From positions 1,350,660-1,414,659 of the forward strand of contig ML680046.1 of assembly GCA_007922225.1 (NCBI GenBank): a DNA stretch of 64,000 nt, written 5' to 3'. The translations under genes were made by a program, and so were the position numbers. Shown here piece after piece: positions 1 through 9,887 of this stretch. The first letter of the stretch is position 1. Each line of letters begins with the position of its first letter. Origin of the DNA: Emydura subglobosa (taxonomy: Eukaryota; Chordata; Testudines; Chelidae). A model generated the notes under the pieces. The model saw nothing but the letters and a program-made list of their open reading frames with translations. It did no database searches and was not told the DNA's origin.

Positions 1-639
1 GATGGCTGGGAGCTCGCAGCCTGAGACTGGGTGCTTGTGCTGAGTTTCAAGAGGGGAGGAAATACCAGTGCAGCTGCCCTGAACCTGTGACAGTCACAGA
101 TAGCTACCAGACTAGTCACTATTGTCTGGCATTGACATGTAGGCTGCAGGAGATTTTAAGGAGGTATTTGAGAGACTAAGCTGGTGCTTTATAGATCCTG
201 ATGGGGCATTTTCCCATACATAAGGGAGACAACTCAGGAAGAGCAAACAAATGAGAACTCAGAGCTCAAGAAGTTCTATCACACATCCAAACTGTGGCTG
301 TTTTAGCCAAAATCTGAACTCTTTGATGGGAGGCAGGGGAGGAGTAGAGACATTTTACCATCAGTGGATTTTCTTTTACCCGCTATTAATATTCTCAGCC
401 CATCTGATACATTTTCCTAGTTCTAATAAATCTGAATTTCCAATGAATTAAAGATAGCCTTTAAGTGATAGAAATTATCATAACAGCTCATTCAACTGTT
501 TAATAAATGGCTTGTCTAAGGCACTAAAATAGTAGCTTGAGATTTTAATTGTGGAAACAAGTTATTTTAAAATGCACAGTTTTGAAGACTAATTTAGCTA
601 CATGCTGGGTAACTTAAGACCCAAATACATTTGATTCAT
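1..639. other. Unassigned non-coding DNA
   Basis: No open reading frame with recognisable protein features and no repeat family I can name. The short ORF at 251-451 has no domain, no splice context and ordinary base composition, so I treat it as chance. Confidence 0.5.
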
Positions 640-840
640 GAAGAATGATGGTGTAGCACTGTCGGTCCCAGGATATTGGAGAAAGGTGACTGAGGTAATA
701 TCTTTTATTGGACCAACTTCTGTGGGTGAGCGAGAGAAGCTTTTGAGCTTCTTGAATTCCTTTGAAAACTTGTCTCTCTCACCCACAGACACTGGTTCAA
801 TAAAAGATAATACCTCACCCACCTTGTCTCATGAACAGTG
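640..840. repeat. Palindromic interspersed repeat
   Basis: Two inverted arms of about 50 bp face each other: 684-737 (AATATCTTTTATTGGACCAA within it) and 770-824 (TTCAATAAAAGATAATACC within it). They form an imperfect hairpin around a short loop. I recognise this hairpin as a common interspersed repeat of reptile genomes, probably a non-autonomous DNA element; the class is from memory. The overlapping ORFs on both strands (598-822, 638-841) are mirror images produced by the palindrome, not genes. Confidence 0.7.
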
Positions 841-1214
841 AGGAAGATTTGGACTTCAGCACTGTATTATTTCCTAGTAGAGAGAGAGAGTGTATGGTGG
901 TGAAGGGAAAGTTTAGGATAATTTATCCTAATCTAGGTTTATTTAGGGTTTGTACAGATCCTGAAGATATGGCTATTGAGGAAGAATATTAGATCACAAC
1001 AGCGGAGCACAGCCTACAGCTTCCATTGCTCCAAAAGCATGTGGTTATAGAAAAGAATCAGAGCCACCATAATCTAGAACAGTGATTCTCAACCTATTTA
1101 CCACTGTGGGCTGCATATGCAGCTCTCTACCTTGTTCTTTGGGCTGCATCCGTTACACTTATAAATGAAATAAACAGCAGGACCTCATTCAGGAGGATAA
1201 TGCAATATGCCGAG

Positions 1215-1220
1215 TTTATT
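1215..1220 (-). promoter_or_regulatory. Poly(A) signal of the solo LTR
   Basis: AATAAA on the minus strand, about 15 bp from the LTR 3' end and downstream of the TATA box, so it would mark the end of R. Confidence 0.5.
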
Positions 1221-1439
1221 GTGAATACAGAAATTTCAAATAACAATTGCCTACACACACACACTCCCCCAAAGGTCTGCAGGTGGAATATAATTACCAG
1301 CCTAAAAATTGCTCAAGTCAATGCACTGGCCAGGTGGACTGAGTACGAGGATGGAGCCGGGCCTCTGTCAGTCACGAATCCGATGCTCCTGGATGTTTGC
1401 AGAACGAACCCAAACTTTTCCCCTTGTCTTTTCACCCCA

Positions 1440-1447
1440 TTTTTATA
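1440..1447 (-). promoter_or_regulatory. TATA box of the solo LTR
   Basis: The minus strand reads CTATAAAAAT here, about 590 bp from the LTR start and 220 bp upstream of its AATAAA. Whether it still works cannot be judged. Confidence 0.5.
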
Positions 1448-2210
1448 GTAATCAGTTCCCATTTAGGTCTATGAGTCTTGCTGTGTCATGCTGCTCTGCA
1501 TCCTGGTGTGATTATCAATCACCCATAACGTTGCAAGCATGGCAGCTTTCCGTTATCGCTGTTTCTGTTTCACACTTTGTCTTGTTCCTGTACTTGGGGT
1601 AAACTTCTCTGTACTTCAGGGTTATCTTGGACCACGTTCTTCGGCCATCTGGATTATAAAAGTTGTTCAAGCAAAGTCTCTCCACTCCCTCTCGTTGCTG
1701 GGGAGATTTAGAGTTGCTTCCTTTCCATTTTGTTATCACGCACTTTCCTCAATCACTCAGCTGCTTTTTACTTAAAAAACAAACCAACTTAAAACAAAAT
1801 TACAATTTCAAATTGAAACTACATTCCAATCAATTGATATACATCAAAAGGGAAAATTACAACTCGAATGAAAGGAAGGATACTAATGTGGAAATAGTTA
1901 TCAATATGAATTCCACTAACATCAAACAGCAAAGTACATTCACAGTAAGTGTTCTTCGATAGGAATCAAGCAAGCAATTGTGTTCTGTAACAGAGAGGCC
2001 TCAAGATGTTCCCCAAAAAAGCAGGGTGTTACAACTAACGTATCACATTCACAGTTGCCTCCTAAATAATAATAAAACTGAAATATTTACTCTTAGTCTA
2101 TACATCCACAAAACATAAATACTATCTGCAATGACCCTGAGGATGTCACATGGGTTGCAGTTGTGTGCTGAGTAGGCCATAAGCAGGCCAAGGGCTACTG
2201 GTTGAGAACC

Positions 2211-2751
2211 TAATGAATAGGGCACTGAACTGCAACCCAAGACTAGTTCTGTTCCTGTATCTGCTGCTTACCTACCGTTTGCCTTCGGTGAGTAACTTCC
2301 CTTCTCTGACTGCTTCCCTTTCCAAGTTTATTGGTATTGTCTAGATTGTAAACTTTTCAGGGTGATTATTGTTTCTCACTCTGTGTTTGTACAGCCCCAG
2401 TATATCATCAACTGGGGCCTCTAGCTGGCAATTACAGAAACATCTGTGTTTAGACACACATATTTTGATCCTAACTGCTCCAGGATTCTGTGAATCAAAT
2501 TCAAATTTGGTGAAAGCCAAATTCATTCCTGACTCAAATGATAGTGTAAATTACACTGTGTTGCCACTTATACTAATGTAACTTGCATTAAGTCTGTAAG
2601 AGGGGTCATATTCTAATCTCAGTTATGCCTTTCTCTATTAACTCCAACACTGAAGTGCTGGTGAATAATTGTCAGCTGTGAGACTATGCAGCAATTAATC
2701 ATTTCTAAGGATTGTGGACAAAGTAGAGACTTCAGTTCTGGAAAAATTAGA
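2211..2751. other. Unassigned non-coding DNA
   Basis: No recognised gene. Overlapping short ORFs on opposite strands (2341-2526 and 2369-2581) show no domain. Confidence 0.45.
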
Positions 2752-3949
2752 ACATAGAATCATAGTAGCATCATAAAAGATTAAGGTTGAAAGGGGCCTC
2801 AGGAGGTAATCTAGTCCAACCCCCTGCTGAAAGCAGGACCCACCCCAACTAAATCATCCCAGACAGGGCTTTGTCAAACCGGGTCTTAAAAACCTCTAAG
2901 GATGGAGATTCCTCCACCTCCCTAGGTAGCCCATTCCAATGCTTCACCACCCTCCTAGTGAAAAAGTTTTTCTTAATATCCAACCTAGACCTACCCCACT
3001 GCAACTTGAAACAAATGTTTCTTGTTCTGTCATCTGCCACCACTGAGAACAGCCTAGCTTCATCCTCCCTGGAACCCCCTTCAGGTAGTTGAAGGTTGCT
3101 ATCAAATCCCCCCTCACTCTTCTCTTCTGCAGACTAAACAAGCCTAGTTCCCTCAGTCTCTCTTCATAAGTCATGTGCCCCAGAACCCTACTCATTTTTG
3201 TTGCCTTCCACTGGACTCTCTCCAATTTGTTTGCATCCTTCCTGAGCCGGGCGAGGGGATGGGGGGGAGTAAAACTGGACACAATACTCCGAATGTGGCC
3301 TCACCAGTGCTATATGGAAGGCAATAATCACTTCTTTTAATACTCCTTTTAATGCAGCCCAATATGCAGTTAGCCTTCTTGGCAACAGGGTCATACTCTT
3401 GACATATCCAGTTTCTTGTCCATTGTAACCCCCAGGTCCTTTTCAGTAGAACTGCTGCCTAGCCCCTCGGTCCCCAGTCTGTAGCAGTGTATGGGATTCT
3501 TCCGTCCTATGTGCAGGATGCTGCACTTGTCCTTGTTGAACCTCATCAGATTTCCTTTGGACCAATACTCCAATTTGTCTAGGTCATTCTGTATCCTATC
3601 CCTACCTTCCAGTGTATCTACCATTCCCCCCACCTTCATGTCATCTGCAAACTTGCTGAGTGTGCAATCCACCCCATCCTCCAGATCATTAATGAATATG
3701 TTGAACAAAATTAGCCCCAGCACCAACCCCTGAGGCACTGGGCTTCATATCAGATACCAACTAGGTCACTACTCGCCGCTGATCACTACCCGTTGAGCCC
3801 AATGATCTACCCAGCTTTCGATCCACCTTTTAATCCATTTATCCAACCCATACTAGTGTAACTTGGTGATAAGAATACTGTGGGAGACTGTATCAAAAGC
3901 TTTGCTAAAGTCAAAATATATCACATCCACTGCTTTCCTCACATCCAAC
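2752..3949 (-). mobile_element. CR1 LINE, 5'-truncated
   Basis: The plus strand starts with the CR1 3'-terminal signature (CATAGAATCATAG, then the GGGGCCTCAGGAGGTAATCT block) and runs backwards through the 3' end of ORF2. Sequence identity with the second CR1 at 50650-52152 can be followed almost throughout. The 5' end stops in the RT domain near 3949, where this copy diverges from the longer one. CR1 copies are usually cut off at the 5' end by incomplete reverse transcription and make no target duplication; none is seen. Confidence 0.9.
2849..3738 (-). pseudogene. CR1 ORF2 reverse transcriptase fragment
   Basis: Three broken frames cover the end of RT and the C-terminal region: 3391-3738, 3188-3394 and 2849-3282. 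The first begins at motif B (PQGLVLG) and carries the FADD catalytic box (FADDMK, about residue 30). The others match the CR1 C-terminal region ([28 protein letters not shown]). At least two frameshifts separate them, so no intact protein can be made. It is older or more damaged than the copy at 50.7-52.2 kb. Confidence 0.85.
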
Positions 3950-4029
3950 ATATATTAGTAAGTCTATTTCATGCTTTGTCTTTGGTGATTTTGCAACACT
4001 GTAAAAGCTAAGTTCCTCTTCGAGGACTG

Positions 4030-4944
4030 TTGCTCTGTGTGACGCACTTCACCTCCATGTACACCTTTATGATGTACCCTTATGGTCTAGGGAAAACTCT
4101 ACAGAGCTGAAGGGCCTTCACAAATTGGTAAGGCATGCGTAAAACATACTCAGCTCCTCCAGGAACAAAAGAGCTAGCTGGAGCATAAACAAAGGACCCA
4201 TGCATGGACACCGTTTGTCACCTGACCCTGAAAGAGGTGCGTTAGGCCCCAGGGGGTGTGAAGGAACAAGTTAAAAAGGGGACGCATTTTGCTGTGCTCC
4301 CTCTCTCTTCCACCTCCATCTACAAACAACACCAAGCAACTGAAATGCTGACTCAGGGGAGAGCCTGGCTGGAGGCAGACCAACCAGCCTGTGGTGAGAA
4401 TCATCTAAGACTGTAAAGTTGCTGAAAGCATTAAACTTAATTTAGACTGTGATTTGCCTTTTATTTCCTTTTGATCAAATCTGACCTGCTTTCTTCTGAC
4501 TAATAATCACTTAAAATCTTTCTGTATTGAATAAACGTGTTTGTTTTATCTAAAGCAGTGCATTTTAAGCAGGTTTAAGTTATGTAGAGACTCCATTTGA
4601 AATGACAAGGCTGGTGCATATCAATTTCTTTGATAAATTGACAAACTGATCATGAGCTTGCAGTGGGCAGTACTGAATACTGTAAAACGGCAGTTCCTAG
4701 GGTTGCATCTGAAACTGGGGTAGTTGCTGGGATCATACCAATGCATAATCCCATGAGTGGCTGGCTAGAATCACTCACTCACTCACTCACTGAGTTAGGG
4801 GCAGCTTGCTTGCCGTAGGCTATGTGTGGGATGACCCAGTAGTGGGAGTTCACATAGGGCAGCAAATGCAAGGCGGGCTCCAAGAGTGAGGGATTGGGGT
4901 GACACAGCTATACACCCGTCCAGATTCCAGAGAGAAATGTCATA
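4030..4944 (+). mobile_element. LTR-like repeat, copy A
   Basis: The part from about 4500 to 4944 is repeated in reverse orientation at 30807-31200, with clear identity over TCATGGGATTATGCA, GATGCAACCCTAGGAACT and the shared end. It contains AATAAA at 4530-4535, a TTAAAAAGGGG stretch near 4271 that could be a weak TATA box, and an end at ...GTCA(T/C)A. These fit U3-R-U5 of an LTR, but the 5' start (placed near 4030) is a guess and no internal genes are present. It follows the CR1 5' end by less than 100 bp. Confidence 0.5.
4770..4792 (+). repeat. (CACT)n microsatellite
   Basis: About five CACT units lie inside LTR-like copy A. Copy B at 30.9 kb has only two units in the same place, so the array expanded in one copy. 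Confidence 0.85.
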
Positions 4945-5381
4945 CCGTTTTCATTAAAAAAAAAAAGCCACTCTGGTCATCTGTGTACTTATTCAAGCAG
5001 AACGTGACCCTAAAATATTTGTTAATCATTGTGCAGAGTAAACTGTCCTGCAGTTTTAATTCTATACGCTATTTGTAATGAGCTTCTCTCCTCTGACTCT
5101 AACAGGGCTGTATTTAAATGCTCAAGAATAAAGTGAGTTCCTGTAGAAGACACTCTCCAATGTAAGGAGAGAGGTGTTGAGTTGAGGCAGCGGAATGAGA
5201 GGTGGGGAGAAGCGATCTCCCTATTGCATGTGGAGCACTGATAACCCTAAGCTAACTCTGGTGTAAAAGTGAAATTCAGTTGCACTTGCCCTGGGTTCAA
5301 GAAAAGATTGGTCTATGCTTCTAATACAGATGTTTCACCTTGGAATTTGTCTCTTGCCTCAGTTAAGCAAAATCCAGTGAC
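4945..5381. other. Unassigned non-coding DNA
   Basis: No recognised gene or repeat apart from an A-run at 4957-4966. Confidence 0.4.
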
Positions 5382-5636
5382 AGAATGTCTACAGTGCAAT
5401 AAAACACCTGCAGCTGGCCCAGGTCAACTGACTTTGGCTGGAGGGGCTACAAAATTGCATTGTGGAGGTTTAGGATCAGACTGGAGCCTGGGCTCTGGGA
5501 CCCTGCAAGGGAGAGGGTCCCAGAGGCCAGATTCCAACTCAAGCCCAAATCTCTATATGTCAATTTTATTGCCCTGTGAGCAAGAGTCCGCTGATCTGGG
5601 CCAGCTGTAGGTGTTTTGTGGCACTGTAGACATACC
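5382..5636. mobile_element. Non-autonomous TIR element (MITE)
   Basis: Ends form a terminal inverted repeat of about 38 bp with few mismatches: 5382-5420 (TGTCTACAGTGCAATAAAAC within it) and 5598-5636 (GTTTTGTGGCACTGTAGACA within it). The interior (GGAGCCTGGGCTCTGGGACC, then GGGTCCCAGAGGCC) is itself palindromic. Related copies are at 55112-55694. The 113-aa ORF at 5269-5610 runs through this repeat and is not a gene. The ends suggest a hAT-type family, from memory. Confidence 0.75.
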
Positions 5637-5843
5637 AGAGAAATCCAGCTCAGAGTTCACCAGTCATTTCCTTTAGTATTCTAGCATTATACTATAAAAC
5701 ATCCAATAAGTTCATTTAAAATACTGTACATTGTTTGCAGAAGAGAAGGCAGACACTTTGAAACTGATTTAACCTTTATGTCAGTCTTTTTGCATATATA
5801 ATTTGAATGAAATGAAGGTGTCACCATAAACTTAAATTTTAGA

Positions 5844-5952
5844 TAATTTTATGGCCAGATTCGTCTCTCAGGAAAAAACTGGTATAAATCTGGAACTCTG
5901 GAACTCTTTGTCTCAGAGGCATTCCAGATTTATACCATGGGACTGAAAATCA
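5844..5952. repeat. Palindromic repeat with perfect 16-bp arms
   Basis: TGGTATAAATCTGGAA at 5880-5895 is repeated exactly in inverse at 5922-5937, with a 26-bp spacer. Outer arms (GCCAGATTCGTCTCTCAG and CTGAAAATCAG) extend the hairpin imperfectly. It belongs to a family of palindromic repeats with 'TTTACACC' cores; a half copy lies at 9490-9533. Confidence 0.7.
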
Positions 5953-5976
5953 GAAACTGTCTCTTGTATTGAAGTC

Positions 5977-6313
5977 TGTCAGTAACCAGGACATGGGCAA
6001 GTCACATGGTCAGAAGAGTTGGCAGCCAGCAGTTGGCACCTAGAGTCAGAGCCAAGGGTCACAGCCAGAGTCAGGAGTTGGAGCTGAGATCAGAAATGGA
6101 TTACATGGAGTGAGGCAAAGCAGGGAGCAAGGCGGGAGTAAACACCAGCACTATTGCAGCAAATGCTTTGCGCCGCCACTGGGCTTATGAGCTGGGCTGC
6201 TGACGCTTCCACCAGTCAGGCAGTGTAGGCAGTTAGACAGCTAACTACAGGTCATTTGTACTAGTTCGGTTGCCCAGTAGCTGAGTCTGCTGCAGGCTGC
6301 AGTTCCTCAGACA
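5977..6313 (+). repeat. LTR-like dispersed repeat, copy 1
   Basis: This 337-bp block matches 18468-18912 from end to end: both begin TGT, share ACCAGGACATGG, a purine-rich CAGAGCCA/GGAGTTGGA region, AATGCTTTG(C/A)GCCGCCA and CAATCAGG-like stretches, and both end GACA. TGT...ACA ends are typical of LTRs, but I see no clear TATA box, poly(A) signal or target duplication. Confidence 0.6.
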
Positions 6314-6589
6314 GTTTGCATTAATTACAGATTTAGAGCTAAATTCTGCCATCGGATATTTATTTGTGGCTTCCCTTGACTTCACTGGTTCCTGTACAAA
6401 TGTGTCTGAGGGCAAAATTAGGGCTGCAGTTATAAGTGTTGGGGAATTTTTCTCATTAGAAATGCACTAGAGCTGGATCAATATGGTGCAATAGGTCTTT
6501 TGGGGTTGCAGAGCACTAGAGGTTAATAAAAGGGACTGAAATAAAATTACAGGGGATGCCTCCTTCTCCCCTCTAGCCATTTTGTGTGG

Positions 6590-6914
6590 AATTAGGCAGA
6601 CACTTACCCCATTACTTGCAACAATGGTTAGGCACTGATCTCCAGGGCAGGGGTTCCTAGCTGAGGATCATAATGAAGAATACGTGATTCTCTGCAGCCT
6701 GGATTTAGGCTGTAAATCCCAGAGAGAGGCAAGGCTTAGGACACGCTCATCAGCCTCTCCCATGGCTAGTTTAGCTAAGTCCACATCTAGTTTGCTGGCT
6801 TTTGTGGATCCTATTCCCAGATGCCTATTTCTCCCCAGGCATTGATTACTGCCTAACTTGGGCTTTGTAGATTACAGTGATTTTCTAGGCTCCTAAACAT
6901 TAGGCGTTGTGATT
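6590..6914. repeat. Probable interspersed repeat
   Basis: The TAGGCTCCTAAACATTAGGC / GCCTAACTTGGGCTTTG style of the right part resembles a common turtle repeat I recall, but no second copy is found in the window. It directly abuts a MITE at 6920. Confidence 0.3.
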
Positions 6915-7121
6915 CTCAAGGCTGGTCTGCACTATGAAGTTACATTGACTTAGACATAGTTAAGCAGACCTAAGCCCCCCAGTGAAGACACCAGAAGGTC
7001 ATTGGAAGAATTCTTCTGTTGACCTCACTACCTCCTCTGAGAGGTGAATATTCCAATTTGGTGGTGTAGTAAGTGTTTACACTGCACGGCTGCAGCTTTT
7101 CAAGTATAGATATACCCTCAA
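6915..7121. mobile_element. MITE with 5-bp target duplication
   Basis: A 197-bp element (6920-7116) has imperfect terminal inverted repeats GGCTGGTCTGCACTATGAA and TTTTCAAGTATAGATATACC, and is bordered on both sides by CTCAA (6915-6919 and 7117-7121). The interior GAAGAATTCTTC is a perfect palindrome. There is no transposase. Confidence 0.65.
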
Positions 7122-7189
7122 TATTTCAACACCCAAGTACTTTTGTCAATCTGGACCCAAGTGCTTTGCTGTATCAGGATTTATGTAGT

Positions 7190-7312
7190 TAGGGAAGGAT
7201 TTCCTCGACTGCATGGATTACTGGGCAAGATTCTACAGCCTCTGCTATGCAGGAAGTTGGACCAGATGATTGCAGTAGACCTTTCTGGCCTTAGGCTATT
7301 AATCTATAAAGT
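7190..7312 (+). mobile_element. CR1 3' end fragment
   Basis: Matches the end of the reptile CR1 type whose last bases read ...AGATGATxxCAxTxGxCCTTTCTGGCCTTAG...CTAT. Orientation is opposite to the CR1s at 2.7 and 38.4 kb. Only the 3' UTR remains. Confidence 0.7.
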
Positions 7313-7994
7313 TGATTAGCTGGTGGGGACATGTCAACATGTTCTGTAAATGGTGCTGTTGGGACTAGTGACTCAGAATGATTGCTTCATTTTGCTAGAT
7401 ATTAGGCATATAGAAAACATGAATCCCCATTCTTCTCCAGAAGGCAGAGACTGAGCTCTGAAATATATCATGGGATTTTTATTTAAAAAAAAAAATGCTG
7501 GAGCTAACAATTTAAAAGTTATTTGTGGTAATAAGTTCCGTATAAATTGTTTGTTGTAATTATTTGATACTTTTATAGCCAGCATAATAAACCAGGCCTA
7601 GCACAAAATAAATCAAATTTATTATCTCAGACAGGCTATTTTATTCAGATCATAAAAAAGAACAAGTTACCATGATTAAAAGCATTAGAGTAATTTTATT
7701 TTTACTTCTAAGTACCACTGCTTTTTCTACTACACTTGATAAGATCAGATAGGTCTGTGATACAAAGGTGTTGTTAGAAGGAAGATAATTATAATCAAGT
7801 TTAAAATAGCTCAGAGCCAATGCCCTGTTACAGTGGAATAAGAGTTTCTGTTAACAGGGGTGCAAGTCATGTGAAACTGACATTTTTCACACATTCATTT
7901 TAAGATGGTGTTGAGAAATTACTTCTTGTTGAAATATTCTCTATATTGAGTAATTAGGTCTTGCAGTGCCTACATACCAAAGATACTATTTATT
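7313..7994. other. Unassigned AT-rich DNA
   Basis: No recognised gene or repeat; contains an A-run at 7485-7495. Confidence 0.4.
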
Positions 7995-8300
7995 TTAGAT
8001 AGATTTAAGGACAAAATGGGATAATTAGATCATCTAGTCTGACTTTCTGCCTAGCAGAGGCCATGGAGTTTCACTCAATGAGTTCTCTGTAGCCAGTGTT
8101 GGGTTAAACTGTATCTTCCAGAAAGGTAATCTTAATCTGAAGACCTCAAGAAATGGAGAATCCACCATTTCCCTTCACAGGTATAATGGTTAATCAATCT
8201 TTACTTTAACTGTAATTTAATAATTTGTGCCTAATTTCTAATTTGAACTTGTCTGGCTTCAGCTTCCAGCCATCTATTGTTACACATGTCTCCAATGGAT
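7995..8300 (-). mobile_element. CR1 LINE fragment (3' end)
   Basis: The order GATCATCTAGTCTGAC, TGGAGAATCCACCATTTCCC, then GAACTTGTCTGGCTTCAGC mirrors the 3' end of the larger CR1 at 38.39-38.66 kb, in the same minus orientation. It is a short, strongly diverged 3' piece with no usable frame. Confidence 0.7.
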
Positions 8301-8527
8301 TTTGTGCAGAACACAATAGACTGAACACAACTGCACAGATTAAAACAGTTTCACTATATGCATAAACCAAGTACAGCCAACAAACTGCTTTGCTGCTGGA
8401 GGAAAAAAAGTGTCTGTATCCTAAGCTTGTTCCAATACACAGTGAAGTCAGATGGATATTTCCTTTGGCATTGGATCAGTCATCCTAAAAGGGAAGATAC
8501 AAGTAAAAATCTAAATGCTACTTGACA

Positions 8528-8657
8528 AGGCCCTAATTCTGCAAAGACCTACATGTCCTTGACTTTATGTACAATGGGGATGCTCTGAGAAGTTAATGGG
8601 ACCATTCAGCTCCTATAACAAAGCATGTGTCCAAGTCTTTGCAGAACTGGGACCTAC
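8528..8657. repeat. Palindromic repeat
   Basis: ATTCTGCAAAGAC near the left end is answered by GTCTTTGCAGAACTGGGACC at the right end (10 bp exact: CTGCAAAGAC/GTCTTTGCAG). The hairpin belongs to the palindromic repeat group also seen at 58009. Confidence 0.6.
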
Positions 8658-9489
8658 TTAGTTTGGTTTAGGTAAGCAGCAAGAAAATTTAGGAACCAGA
8701 TTCCATTCTCAGCTAAGTGAGGTAAGTCTGAAGCAATACCAGTTACTTTTAAGAGCTGTGAAAAAAATGAATAGCATGCTGGTTAAAAAGTGACTGTTAC
8801 CACAAAATGTCAAGTTTTAAAATCAATCCATTTTAAAACCTCTTAAAAAATGTTGATTTTATTTTAGAAGAGGCCCTGCAGAAATTTATCATGTACCTCT
8901 TTAATATAAGAAGTTTCCTACAACTTTAAGTTCCAAAATGAAAAGTGTTCTTAATATTTTCAGTTCTTGGAAAAGTCTACCATGGGACTAAGTAACCTGA
9001 TTAACACAGGAAATGGGGGAGAGAGGGAGCGAGAGAAAGAAAGACATACACACACACTCTCTGAAAGTGGTAAGTTTTCATTGGAAAATAGGAGTAAAAA
9101 ATCTAAACATAAGTGTCTATTTTCAAAAAGATGCTAAATATTTAAAACATTCAAACCAGTAAGTTTTGAACAGCTCTAGCAAGTATGTCACAGTACATTA
9201 ATAAGAAGGTATATTCCCATTCCCAAGGAACATTGAGAAAAGCATAGTCATGGCAAAACAAAACCCAAGCACTGCAGTTATAAAGAGATTGTGCAGTTGT
9301 TCATTTTGAACCCACGTGCATCTTGATTGCTCCAGTAAATACATAGTTGATTTATGGGTAATTGATATATCAAAAGAGATACTTTAGGAGGGGTTTGAAA
9401 GAGGCAAGAATGCTGGCTATGCAAACAGGACATAGTTTGTTTCTATCATAAATGAAGCAAAGATGAAGTGTGAAAAGGAAGCTTCACTC
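8658..9489. other. AT-rich non-coding DNA, partly MITE-derived
   Basis: No gene. The stretch ending TTGAACAGCTCTAGC at 9165-9180 carries the end motif of the AT-rich MITE family described at 31760 and 49176, so about 9100-9180 may be one of its ends. Confidence 0.35.
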
Positions 9490-9533
9490 GGTTATTACAG
9501 ATTTACACTGGTGTAACAGAGCAGAATGTGGCC
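9490..9533. repeat. Half copy of palindromic repeat
   Basis: GATTTACACTGGTGTAAC followed by AGAGCAGAATGTGGCC matches one arm of the family represented at 5844-5952. Confidence 0.45.
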
Positions 9534-9638
9534 TCTTGAATCTGCAAAACTGCACTGGAAGTTTTACAAGCAGGAGCATTCAAAAATCCCAATAAGCTTT
9601 GGGTATGAAATATTCTCACAGGATTGGACCAAGACTTG

Positions 9639-9738
9639 NNNNNNNNNNNNNNNNNNNNNNNNNNNNNNNNNNNNNNNNNNNNNNNNNNNNNNNNNNNNNN
9701 NNNNNNNNNNNNNNNNNNNNNNNNNNNNNNNNNNNNNN
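9639..9738. other. Assembly gap (100 N)
   Basis: Exactly 100 N, the conventional size for a gap of unknown length. It ends at the first base of a perfect inverted repeat, which could have stopped the assembly. ORFs drawn across it are meaningless. Confidence 0.98.
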
Positions 9739-9822
9739 CGAGAGACTTAGCTCTCTTCTTCAGATGCAGTATTACAGAAAATAGGTATTTTCTGCATCTG
9801 AAGAAGAGAGCTAAGTCTCTCG
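9739..9822. repeat. Perfect 31-bp inverted repeat beside the gap
   Basis: Arms 9739-9769 and 9792-9822 are exact reverse complements, with a 22-bp spacer. The spacer region holds a second pair (CAGAAAATA 9775-9783 and TATTTTCTG 9786-9794). The right arm is the start of a Penelope-like tail that continues to about 9887, so the left arm is an inverted partial copy of that tail whose remainder would lie in the gap. Confidence 0.9.
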
Positions 9823-9887
9823 AAAGCTTATGTCTACAAATATTAAATTTGTTAGTCTTTAAAGTGCCACAGAACTCTCGTTGTCTA
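9792..9887 (+). mobile_element. Penelope-like element tail with hammerhead-like core
   Basis: It reads CTGAAGA (9798-9804), a 5-bp stem GAGAG/CTCTC (9806-9810 with 9817-9821), GAAA (9822-9825), GCTTATG, then TTGTTAGTCTTTAAAGTGCC and ACTCTCGTTGT. The same layout closes the Penelope-like element at 28.06-29.7 kb. The CTGANGA - stem - GAAA order is that of a hammerhead ribozyme core, with one extra A before the stem. No protein-coding part is visible. Confidence 0.6.

Larger units (their letters stand above)
1201..2033 (-). mobile_element. Solo LTR of an endogenous retrovirus-like element
   Basis: Read on the minus strand the block begins TGTAACACCC (ending at 2033) and finishes TTGCA (at 1201), the TG...CA ends of an LTR. 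A TATA box (about 1440-1447) is followed about 220 bp downstream by an AATAAA signal (1215-1220), the U3-R-U5 order of an LTR. Length is 833 bp. No gag, pol or env lies next to it, so it is probably a solo LTR left by recombination. It sits inside a hAT-like repeat and is younger than it. No clean target-site duplication is seen (flanks GATAA and ACTAA share only three bases). Confidence 0.65.
1080..2210. mobile_element. hAT-like DNA element, split by an LTR
   Basis: The left end (from 1080) begins CAGTGATTCTCAACC and the right end (to about 2210) finishes GGTTGAGAACC, an inverted pair typical of hAT terminal repeats. The left piece is 1080-1200 and the right piece 2034-2210, with a solo LTR between them. 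Without the LTR the element is only about 300 bp, so it is non-autonomous: no transposase is present. The flanking 8-bp target duplication expected of hAT elements is not visible, so the exact ends are uncertain. Confidence 0.55.

Noticed and set aside
5269..5610. 113-aa plus ORF
   Set aside because: Runs through a MITE with terminal inverted repeats.
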